A stretch of 7,668 nucleotides of DNA from an uncultured Collinsella sp. (GTDB lineage: Bacteria; Actinomycetota; Coriobacteriia; Coriobacteriales; Coriobacteriaceae). A program made the position numbers and the translations under genes. Within the stretch, counting starts at the first letter, position 1. Every line of letters begins with the position of its first letter. Of the stretch, positions 1 to 6,677 are shown in pieces. The notes under the pieces are model-generated. The model saw nothing but the letters and a program-made list of their open reading frames with translations, was not told the DNA's origin and did not search any database. Where the stretch lies: the NCBI GenBank assembly GCA_905208975.1, contig CAJLRE010000073.1:1-7668 (forward strand), in the 5' to 3' direction.

Positions 1-461
1 ACGACCAGGTTCTTCCCATCTGCCTTCTGCTCAGTCACGCTCTTGATGAGCACATCGGTTTTGCCCATCGGAGCAACGGGAGACGTCCAGTAGTAGTACC
101 CGTCGGACGCGACAACCCAAGACGAGGCGGTGTTAGAAGCAGATGCCTTGGACACACTGCCCCACGCAATGACGTAGTCGGTGCCGGCAACTGGTTCATC
201 CCACAGGCGCGCGCCATTCTGGTCCTGCCAGTAGATATCCACCGCAACACGCAGGTATGCCGGGGCCGAGCCGTTGTTTGTAATCATGACGTTGCTCTTC
301 ACATTGCCATCGAGCTTCTCATCTACCAAGGGCGCCACCGAACCAAAACCAAACTCGTTGACCAGCACGCCCGTAACCGAAAGCCACGCAAAGGTACCGG
401 CAGCGCCAGCCAACAGGAGAACGCCAACAAGGAGGGCGACGATTTGCTTGCGCTTAGTCAT
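1..461 (-). CDS. TasA/camelysin-family secreted protein, SipW-type signal peptide (3' end cut by window)
   Basis: The visible part is 153 codons from an ATG at 461 and stays open to the window edge, so the C-terminus is missing. It starts MTKRKQ, followed by a hydrophobic stretch (about residues 7-25) that ends in GTFAWLS, then VNEFGFGSV. This is the SipW-cognate signal class, in which a basic start and hydrophobic core are followed by G-T-(F/Y/W)-A and, after a short gap, N-x-F-x-x-G. Residues 58-75 (ITNNGSAPAYLRVAV) match the family's 'N-x-G-x-x-x-x-Y-(V/L)-R-V' beta strand, and a DGYYYW motif sits at 120-125. A comparable DGWYYY occurs in the protein at 5941..6588, so these two are closer to each other than to the one at 6678..7415. 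It starts 1 nt after the giant gene's stop, with a strong ribosome site inside that gene's last codons. The likely role is a fibre subunit or fibre-associated protein on the cell surface; this is inferred from family. Confidence 0.88.
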   Translation of the reverse strand, partial: MTKRKQIVALLVGVLLLAGAAGTFAWLSVTGVLVNEFGFGSVAPLVDEKLDGNVKSNVMITNNGSAPAYLRVAVDIYWQDQNGARLWDEPVAGTDYVIAWGSVSKASASNTASSWVVASDGYYYWTSPVAPMGKTDVLIKSVTEQKADGKNLV

Positions 462-462
462 C

Positions 463-3400
463 CTAGTCCTCCTTCTTCAGCGTGCCGTTTTTCCAAACAT
501 TCTTGGCACGCGAGCCACCATCGACCCATTTGTCATTCGCGCGCGTGTTGACGCACGTCACCACGGTGTCGCCCGCACTCGAGGCAGACGAGATGATGAG
601 CTCGGCAGATTTGCCGGGCGCCTTGCCCGGCGTGCTCAGCTCACCCTGGTAGCGCCATGCCCAAGCCGTATCTTCCTCGACGGTATAGATGCCAGCCGGA
701 GCGGCGAACTGCACGCTGCCGACATAGCAAGTTTCACCGTTTTCGTCGCGCTGCTCGCTAACTTTCACCTCGACCATGCGCGTCTCGGCAGGAGAATCCT
801 GCGACATCTTTCGCGTTACCTTAAAGCGGAACGTTTGCCCCATAGCGCTGACATCGGTCGTCTTTTTAACGATCGTCAGCGCATGAGTCTGGGCAAAGTT
901 GAACACGGCTTTGCCGGGGCCCTGATCGCCCTCGCCCGTCTTCTTGGACTCCAGACGGTTGGCCAGGTCGAACGAGCCGTCACCCGAACCAAGGCTGTAG
1001 AGCGAGACAAACTTGCCGTTTACGGGCTCTTCCGCCACAGAAACACCCTCTGTACCAGGCCCGTAGCTTGCCCGCATTACCGTAACGGTCAGCCGCGTTC
1101 CCATAAACGGCTTGGCAAAGCAGACCTTAAACGGCGCCTTGTCGGCACTGTCATCGACGGTGTTGGCGGCGGCGGGATCGAGCAGCCACTTAAGCTGGGC
1201 GGTCATGGTTTCGGACTTCGCGGGATCAGACGTATCTTTGGCAACCACGCGATATGTAACGGGATACAGGTCCATGTCGCCCTTAATTGGCTCGTCCTTA
1301 AACACATCCCAAGGCTTCGTATCACCATCGGCGCCCACATATCGCCACTCCAAGAAGAGCTCACGCATATCGCCATTGGCGGCCGCACGCTCATCGAGCA
1401 GCGCGACGATCTTGGAATGGGCGTCCGGGTCGTATGCCACGGACTTTTGCTCCATCATGGGATTCCCGCTGTTGTCATAGACGGGGCGGCCGTTCTCATC
1501 CATTTTGGGAACATCAACCGTATAGACGAAGCCGGACTTGCCGTCCTGCGCACGCTCGTCGCCCGAGTCGACCGTCGCCGTAAAGAGAACCGACCCGTCG
1601 ACACCGTGATAGCGCACCTTATGCGGCGCAATCTTGTACACCGCAGTGTACATCGCGCTCTTAAAGGGCTCATTGCCCTCGAGGGGATACTTGTCGTCAC
1701 CGGTCATCAGGGTGTACTTGTTATCGGATTCATAGTCACGCGACCAGCCGACAAAGTCGTACTTGGTGCCATCCTTGCCGACAACCTCAGTTGCAGCTTT
1801 TACCTCCAGCGAAATTTGATCACCAGAGTCGGTCCGCGAAAGATAACGCACAGAACCGGGGTCATCCAGATTGGCATCGATATTCGATTGAACACGCACC
1901 GCGCTGGCGCGGTAGACCGGATACAACTCCATGGGGGCCTTGACCACGGTGCTTTTATTCACCATGGAAACGTCGTCCGACCAAACGACATAACCGTTGC
2001 CAGCTACCGGCTTAGTTTCCGTCCAGCCCACGAAGGCATTGTATGCGTTTGTTGCAGCATCGATATCGCCGACGTTATACGTTGGCAGCGGGATGCCGTC
2101 CTTAAGGCTGCCGAGAGAATCGCCCTGCTGGGCTACCTTACCGTCCACATCCCTGGCATTGAGATGGTACACAACCGCCAACGGCGAATAGTACGCCACA
2201 AATGTATAGGCCCCGCCGGGTTCCACCTGATGGGAATACGAGTTATCGCCGTTAGGTTCGATGTCTTCAACTTCGCCATTCGGAAGCTCGATCTCAACCT
2301 TCTGCAACTTATACAGCTCACCGCCTGCTTTATAAACCGGCGTCGTAACGTCAGGGGTCACCGTTGCCGTAGCAGGATTGGTGTCCGCGTTGATAACGGG
2401 AGCGATGTTGTAGCTAGGCACATTGACCTTGTCCGTACCCTCAAAACCTGCGCGATGCAGGTTGGTGGTGTAGCTGACGTCGTACTTTGCGTAGACGGGA
2501 TAGGCATCCTGCCACTGGGTGACCTTGGACTCGTCGGTCGCCAGATACGGCTCTGCCTTATCCGGATCACTCGTCACATAGGAGTCGCCGGCGACGTCGT
2601 AGATATACTTCCAGACGTCAGAATCCTTCTGAACCTCGGCGGTCGAAATCCAGCCCAGGAACTTATAGCCCGGCACGGCCATGTCGGCATCGGTCGGGGA
2701 AGCTTCGAGGGTCAGGGGGCTCTCATACGATCCCTTCTCACCATCTTCTGGCTTTTCGGCCACTTTAACCGACTTATTAACATGCGGGTAGTAATACGTG
2801 AACGTCGGATCCGCCCCGTTCACCTTGGTCTGCAGCAAGTTACTCTCATAGCGCCGCGTGGCAGTCCTCACGACATTATCGCCCTTGTTGTAGAAATTAA
2901 CGTCCGTGGTAATCATCGCGCGAACGTAGTACTTCTTATCTGTACGCACCATGCTCTCGATGGGATTTTTCACATATGTCCAATATTCACCATCGCGCTC
3001 AAGCGTCCAGAAATTCAGGCGATAGCGATCATTCACCGGTTTGACCGTTACGTTCAGCGAAGCCGAAGTCCAAGTATCGCTTAGCGTTGCAGCGCCTGGA
3101 AAATCGGTATCGGCATAGAGGTTTTTTAGAGTATCGGCTCCCGTATCGTTTTTAACGTTGTGCGAGTACGCGTTAAGGGGACTCACGACAAGGGTTTCCT
3201 TCGTGAAGCGCGTGCCACACGTTTCATAACTATCCTTTATACCGTGGTCAACATGCTCCGGGCCCCAGTGGACGACGTTTTCACGCACGAAGGTACTACC
3301 GACGTTTTCCTCAAAGGGCGTTTGATAGCGATTCCAAACGGAACAAAGTAGCTTGCTGTCCGTAAACTCATGGTTGGTATAAGCCCGAACGTAATAATCC

Positions 3401-5937
3401 ACTCGGTACTCAAAGCGGGCGATGTAGGTATGCGGCGCGGTTAAATCGACATCGGCGGGGAGCGTATAGCTGGGATCGCGGCTTACGCGCACCTCAAGCG
3501 GGGCATCCTCGGTTCCCTTGTTTTCGTACCAACCCAGGAAGCGGTAGCCGTCGGGCAGCGAGCCGCCTTCGGACAAGGGCTTGTTGTCCACGCCGCGCAC
3601 CTGCACCGTGTAAACGCTGGCCCCATCCTCGGCAGTCTGGACATCGACATGAGTGTTGCCCACGTCGACACGCTGGGTCGCATCTTCAAGCTCATCCTGT
3701 TCATTGCCCTCGAACACTGTCATGATGTTCGAGACGTAGTCGCTGTACACCGGATAGAAGTCGGTCGGGCCAAGCACGGTAATCTCGGTACCGGCAGGAT
3801 AGAACGCGCCGGCATTTTTTAGCTCGGCGAGCTGGGTCGAGGTAATGGCTGCATAGCCACCGTTCATCTGAGCCTCTTCGCTCGGCTTCGTTGTCCAACC
3901 GATAAAGGTGGCGCTGGAAGACAGCGTGCCACGATCGGTAGGAGCGGCGGGGTTGAGCTTCGCGCCGTAGCGATACCAATCGCCCGATTTGTCGTGTGCA
4001 GTGCCGCTCTGGCAATCGAGCGTTTCGCCCTGGACGTTATAGAACAGCACCTGCGCCTCGTACGAAGCGATAAACAGGTCATTGCCCTTAAAACCGTCGA
4101 CCCCCTTGGCATTATCGGCGGTATAGGTCGACGTATGCTCGTGCGCCTCACTCTTCTTGACCTGTTTGCCGGCAGTCACGGCATCGGCATCGGTCTTGCC
4201 GTCAAACCAGGTGTTATCGGCCTCGATGTGGTTCACGTTGACCCCGGGCTCGCGGAACCAGCCCGTAAAGCGGTATCCCTCGTTTGCCTCGGTCAGGCCT
4301 TCAGGCTTTGCGGAGGTCTCTTGCTCAAACGTTACCGACGTATCGCCCTGGGCCAAGCCCTGGGCCGTTCCCGCCAGCACGGCGCTCACGGCAAAGGCGT
4401 ACGGATCCGAGGTCTTCTGATCAATACCGAGTTTGGTCGCCTCGATTGTCGCGGTGCCCGCACCGGGAAAATCGATCGTCGCCTTAACGCTCTGGCCATG
4501 CACGGGGATATTCAGTCTGTAGTCCATCGCCCACTCGTTGGCATGCGAACCGCCCAGGGCCTCATCGTTAGCGGTCGAGCGCATGGTGCCGGCACAGAAG
4601 TCGTAGTCGTGCTCCTCCCACAGCTCGCGCGTGGCGTAGCGCCCGTCGTCCCACGGGCCGTAGCCGTCGCCCTTGGTGGTACCGTCGCCGCCAAAAGAGG
4701 GGATCTTCTTCTTAGCCGCGGTACCCTGGCTGCTGCCGTTTAGGCTCACGCTCGGCTTAAAGTAGCACTCGGTGACCGTGGCATCATCCTTGTTGGCACG
4801 CGCGGCAATGCCGCCCAGGTTCACATCGTTTTGAATGATGGGGATCACGGCGATGGGATTGTACTGACGCGAGCTCAAGTCACCCGCAAAATGGCTTCGA
4901 ACGAGCTCGTTGCCCTTTTCGGTTAGAATACGACCCGCCAAGCCACCCGTCCACGCGCGCGTCACGGCGACGACGCCCACGTACGACGCGGCATAGCTGT
5001 AGCACTGCGCCGTCGAGAAGCAGTCGATAATCTTGGCCTCGCCCGCCATGCAGCCCACAAAACCCGAGGCGTACACGTTGTTGCCGCCCAGGGCGCCAAT
5101 GGCCACGTCGTACTTATTGGTGACGTCGGTCATGCCCTTCTCGGCAATCGAGCCGTCGTCCTTACGCGTCGGCGTCACGCGGCAGTACTCGATAGTCGAT
5201 TTCTTAACGTAGCCGGCAAACGCCGCCATATACAGACCCTCACCGCCGAGCGCCTGCACGCCCGAGGTCGTATTGTTGACGGCACGGCCGCCACGGACCT
5301 CGCAGTTGTAGAGGGTGCAGCCGTCGAGCTCGCCGGCGATGAGACCGCCCTCAAAGCCTGCGTTGGTAATGAGGTTGAGAGCATTGTTGGCGCAGGTCAC
5401 GTGCAGCGTGCTCTCCATGACCATAACGTTTTCGAAGCGCGTATTGACGGCCTTGCCCACGATAATGCCACCGCGGAAGTCCGCCCACACGTTGGCGTCC
5501 TTGACCAAGAAGTTTTTGATGGTGGCACCGTTGGTCTCGGCAAAAAATCCCGTATCGCGCTCGGGGTCAAAAGCGTCTTTATCGTAGTTCAGGCCCTCAA
5601 CGGTGTGGTTTTGACCATCGAACACGCCCTTAAACGGATGCTCCTTGTTGCCAAACGACAGATGCTTAACGGTGTTTGCAACGATGTCTTTCATGTCGTC
5701 GCTGTCGAGCTCAATGTCGTTATCGAGATAAACGTGCCAGCCGGACGTATCGCGCTCGCGCGACAGCGCCACACACGACAAAAAGTCAGCCTCGTTTTTG
5801 ATGTGGAATTCGGTTTTGGCCTCGGGCGCAGTCTCGGCATGTACCGCCATCGGCAGCGCCATAACGCAGCAAAGGGCAATCGCCGCGACGGCAACTAGCC
5901 TGCTAAGCACGCCCCGGTTCATGTTCTTGATCTTCAT
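463..5937 (-). CDS. Giant secreted multidomain surface protein (GLUG beta-helix, InlB-like repeats, SpaA/Cna-B-like C-terminus), 1824 aa
   Basis: A classical Sec signal peptide covers residues 1-34, with a basic start (MKIKNMNR), a hydrophobic core and an A-V-H-A/E cleavage site. The leader lacks the GT(F/Y)A...NxFxxG pattern of its neighbours, so an ordinary signal peptidase probably removes it. Residues about 75-400 form GLUG-type beta-helix repeats. Residues about 480-1570 hold about eight InlB/Listeria-Bacteroides-like modules, each with a (F/Y)-x-G-W strand and often a YPVY-type strand. Residues about 1683-1800 look like a SpaA/Cna-B domain. There is no LPXTG motif, no terminal membrane segment and no obvious wall-binding module; the protein ends in a short basic tail with two Trp. 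The start is 3 nt after the preceding stop. Size and composition suggest an adhesin or matrix protein linked to the TasA-like fibre. The domain calls rest on motif reading and the function is inferred. No single known protein is recognised. Confidence 0.93.
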   Translation of the reverse strand: MKIKNMNRGVLSRLVAVAAIALCCVMALPMAVHAETAPEAKTEFHIKNEADFLSCVALSRERDTSGWHVYLDNDIELDSDDMKDIVANTVKHLSFGNKEHPFKGVFDGQNHTVEGLNYDKDAFDPERDTGFFAETNGATIKNFLVKDANVWADFRGGIIVGKAVNTRFENVMVMESTLHVTCANNALNLITNAGFEGGLIAGELDGCTLYNCEVRGGRAVNNTTSGVQALGGEGLYMAAFAGYVKKSTIEYCRVTPTRKDDGSIAEKGMTDVTNKYDVAIGALGGNNVYASGFVGCMAGEAKIIDCFSTAQCYSYAASYVGVVAVTRAWTGGLAGRILTEKGNELVRSHFAGDLSSRQYNPIAVIPIIQNDVNLGGIAARANKDDATVTECYFKPSVSLNGSSQGTAAKKKIPSFGGDGTTKGDGYGPWDDGRYATRELWEEHDYDFCAGTMRSTANDEALGGSHANEWAMDYRLNIPVHGQSVKATIDFPGAGTATIEATKLGIDQKTSDPYAFAVSAVLAGTAQGLAQGDTSVTFEQETSAKPEGLTEANEGYRFTGWFREPGVNVNHIEADNTWFDGKTDADAVTAGKQVKKSEAHEHTSTYTADNAKGVDGFKGNDLFIASYEAQVLFYNVQGETLDCQSGTAHDKSGDWYRYGAKLNPAAPTDRGTLSSSATFIGWTTKPSEEAQMNGGYAAITSTQLAELKNAGAFYPAGTEITVLGPTDFYPVYSDYVSNIMTVFEGNEQDELEDATQRVDVGNTHVDVQTAEDGASVYTVQVRGVDNKPLSEGGSLPDGYRFLGWYENKGTEDAPLEVRVSRDPSYTLPADVDLTAPHTYIARFEYRVDYYVRAYTNHEFTDSKLLCSVWNRYQTPFEENVGSTFVRENVVHWGPEHVDHGIKDSYETCGTRFTKETLVVSPLNAYSHNVKNDTGADTLKNLYADTDFPGAATLSDTWTSASLNVTVKPVNDRYRLNFWTLERDGEYWTYVKNPIESMVRTDKKYYVRAMITTDVNFYNKGDNVVRTATRRYESNLLQTKVNGADPTFTYYYPHVNKSVKVAEKPEDGEKGSYESPLTLEASPTDADMAVPGYKFLGWISTAEVQKDSDVWKYIYDVAGDSYVTSDPDKAEPYLATDESKVTQWQDAYPVYAKYDVSYTTNLHRAGFEGTDKVNVPSYNIAPVINADTNPATATVTPDVTTPVYKAGGELYKLQKVEIELPNGEVEDIEPNGDNSYSHQVEPGGAYTFVAYYSPLAVVYHLNARDVDGKVAQQGDSLGSLKDGIPLPTYNVGDIDAATNAYNAFVGWTETKPVAGNGYVVWSDDVSMVNKSTVVKAPMELYPVYRASAVRVQSNIDANLDDPGSVRYLSRTDSGDQISLEVKAATEVVGKDGTKYDFVGWSRDYESDNKYTLMTGDDKYPLEGNEPFKSAMYTAVYKIAPHKVRYHGVDGSVLFTATVDSGDERAQDGKSGFVYTVDVPKMDENGRPVYDNSGNPMMEQKSVAYDPDAHSKIVALLDERAAANGDMRELFLEWRYVGADGDTKPWDVFKDEPIKGDMDLYPVTYRVVAKDTSDPAKSETMTAQLKWLLDPAAANTVDDSADKAPFKVCFAKPFMGTRLTVTVMRASYGPGTEGVSVAEEPVNGKFVSLYSLGSGDGSFDLANRLESKKTGEGDQGPGKAVFNFAQTHALTIVKKTTDVSAMGQTFRFKVTRKMSQDSPAETRMVEVKVSEQRDENGETCYVGSVQFAAPAGIYTVEEDTAWAWRYQGELSTPGKAPGKSAELIISSASSAGDTVVTCVNTRANDKWVDGGSRAKNVWKNGTLKKED
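468..474 (-). promoter_or_regulatory. Strong Shine-Dalgarno site (AAGGAGG) for the last TasA-like gene
   Basis: The minus strand reads AAGGAGG, then 6 nt, then the ATG at 461. The site overlaps the final Lys-Glu-Asp codons of the 1824-aa gene, whose stop codon (463-465) lies between the site and the start. Ribosomes finishing the giant gene would arrive at this start, which suggests translational coupling. It also fixes the start of the downstream gene. Confidence 0.8.
538..891 (-). other. Domain in the giant protein: SpaA/Cna-B-like, possible isopeptide-bonded module (residues 1683-1800)
   Basis: The segment opens with LTIVKKTTD (K1691/K1692) and contains FRFKVTRK, FAAPAGIYTVEED (E1754/E1755) and VTCVNTR (N1797). 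In SpaA/Cna-B folds, a Lys in the first strand bonds to an Asn in the last strand, helped by a Glu in the 'G-x-Y-x-(L/V)-x-E' strand. All three residue types sit in the right order and context here. Such domains resist proteolysis and stretching. Bond formation itself is a prediction. Confidence 0.65.
1228..4278 (-). other. Domain region in the giant protein: about eight InlB/Listeria-Bacteroides-like beta modules (residues 554-1570)
   Basis: Recurring motifs are GYRFTGW (554), ATFIGW (676), GYRFLGW (797), RYRLNFW (971), GYKFLGW (1090), NAFVGW (1300), YDFVGW (1393) and ELFLEW (1526). Several are followed some 50-60 residues later by a closing strand such as YPVY (728, 1147, 1339), YTAVY (1430) or YPVTY (1558). 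The spacing between modules varies from about 90 to 210 residues, because variable insertions sit between motif strands. Copies four and eight have lost the Gly before Trp. This is the beta-grasp-like repeat seen in listerial internalins and in many gut-bacterial surface proteins, where it acts as a stalk or binding array. Confidence 0.75.
4747..5553 (-). other. Domain region in the giant protein: GLUG-type beta-helix repeats (residues 129-397)
   Basis: The region is introduced by GVFDGQNHTVEGL (104-116), the usual cap of GLUG/right-handed beta-helix regions. About seven repeats follow, beginning near residues 129, 156, 197, 238, 291, 331 and 375. Their pattern is G-G-(L/I/F)-(A/I/V)-(G/A), then a strand ending in (N/Y/D/E)-C. 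Cys occupies the same repeat position at 212, 252, 306 and 391. Such folds occur in adhesins and in IgA-protease-like surface proteins. No catalytic motif was seen. Confidence 0.7.
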
Positions 5938-5940
5938 AGG

Positions 5941-6588
5941 CTAGTTCGCCTCCGGCCAACCCGCGACGTCGAGAACGTCGAGGACGGTATCGCTTTCCTG
6001 CTGGTTTTTGGCCTGCACGGCCTGCACATCGATATCGAGCCTGAATGAGCCGCCGCGCGCGGCATCGTGGTAGTCGCCCACAAATCGCAGCGAGTCCATG
6101 AGGCTTTCCGTCATGGCACCGGGGTCGAGCATGCCGCCACGCCCGGCCAATCCACGGTAGTAGTACCACCCATCGCCGCCATCGATCCACGGGGATCCCT
6201 CGCCCGCGTTCACATGAAACGCAACGCTGCCCGAAGCATCCGCGCTCGAACCGTCGGGCGCCACCGACGTCATGTGCAGACGAGCGCGAACGTACTCAGG
6301 CTGCGCGCCGACGTTCTCCACGCGCACAATGCGGCTGATGTCAGAGCCCCCGGCCTTGGTGTCGGGATAGTCCCCGTGCTCGTTGGGCTCAAACGGAATC
6401 TCCTCGCCATGCTCGTTGAGGGTGTATTCGCAGACTCGTACCTTCACGCTGCCAAACGAGAGAACGTTGTTCACCGGAACCATATCAACGGTAAAAGCCA
6501 GCGTGCCGCACAGGCACGCCAGGGCCAACAGCGCCATCGCGGTAAGCGCCAAGGTGCGTTTCTGATTGTCAGAAAGATTGTTGAGCAT
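5941..6588 (-). CDS. Small TasA/camelysin-family secreted protein, SipW-type signal peptide, 215 aa
   Basis: The leader is MLNNLSDNQKR, a hydrophobic core at about residues 12-27, then CGTLAFTVD and NNVLSFGSVKV. This is the same G-T-x-A-F ... N-x-(L)-S-F-G-S pattern as the two neighbouring family members. Residues 89-104 (VRVENVGAQPEYVRAR) are the conserved family strand, and DGWYYY (139-144) precedes an LDPGAMTESL segment. The C-terminus has FRLDIDVQAVQAKN and ends GWPEAN, as in other family members with a terminal helix containing Trp. I chose the ATG at 6588. An in-frame TTG at 6600 would add four residues, and neither start has a good ribosome site; only a weak GGCGA lies upstream. The gene sits between a strong stem-loop and the giant gene, which begins 3 nt after its stop. 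It may be a minor or adaptor subunit made at lower level than the preceding gene; that is an inference. No metalloprotease HExxH motif was seen, so peptidase activity is not supported. Confidence 0.88.
   Translation of the reverse strand: MLNNLSDNQKRTLALTAMALLALACLCGTLAFTVDMVPVNNVLSFGSVKVRVCEYTLNEHGEEIPFEPNEHGDYPDTKAGGSDISRIVRVENVGAQPEYVRARLHMTSVAPDGSSADASGSVAFHVNAGEGSPWIDGGDGWYYYRGLAGRGGMLDPGAMTESLMDSLRFVGDYHDAARGGSFRLDIDVQAVQAKNQQESDTVLDVLDVAGWPEAN
5949..5953 (-). promoter_or_regulatory. Probable ribosome binding site (GGAGG) of the giant gene
   Basis: The minus strand reads GGAGG inside the last codons of the upstream TasA-like gene, 11 nt before the ATG at 5937. The spacing is longer than ideal, but no better site is present. 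The next in-frame ATG (5922, residue 6) has no site at all, so the start at 5937 is preferred. Confidence 0.55.
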
Positions 6589-6616
6589 TACGTTCGCCAA
6601 TCGTCGATAAGGGGGG

Positions 6617-6667
6617 ACCGAGATCCCGGCCCGAAAATGGGGATGGGGAGCGGGCCGGGATCTCGGT
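6617..6667 (-). promoter_or_regulatory. Perfect 17-bp intercistronic stem-loop
   Basis: The arms at 6617-6633 (ACCGAGATCCCGGCCCG) and 6651-6667 are exact reverse complements, with 13 of 17 pairs G-C, around a 17-nt loop. In the mRNA the stem begins 10 nt after the stop codon of the 245-aa TasA-like gene. The RNA 3' flank is CCCCCCTTATCG, not a U-tract, and the opposite strand also lacks one, so this is not a classical intrinsic terminator. It could be a partial attenuator, an mRNA-stabilising or processing hairpin that sets a high ratio of the first subunit over later genes, or a copy of a dispersed palindromic repeat. Confidence 0.8.
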
Positions 6668-6677
6668 GGAGGGGGGA

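Noticed and set aside
274..3084. A 936-codon open frame on the plus strand, opposite the giant gene
   Set aside because: Its codons lie in exact register with the antisense codons of the minus gene, so it stays open simply because that gene avoids TTA, CTA and TCA. The product is rich in Arg, His and Ile, with no recognisable domain, while the minus product has a signal peptide and repeated domains.
3994..4743. A 249-codon open frame on the plus strand
   Set aside because: It is in the same antisense register as the 936-codon frame and is explained by the same codon avoidance; no domain or ribosome site was seen.
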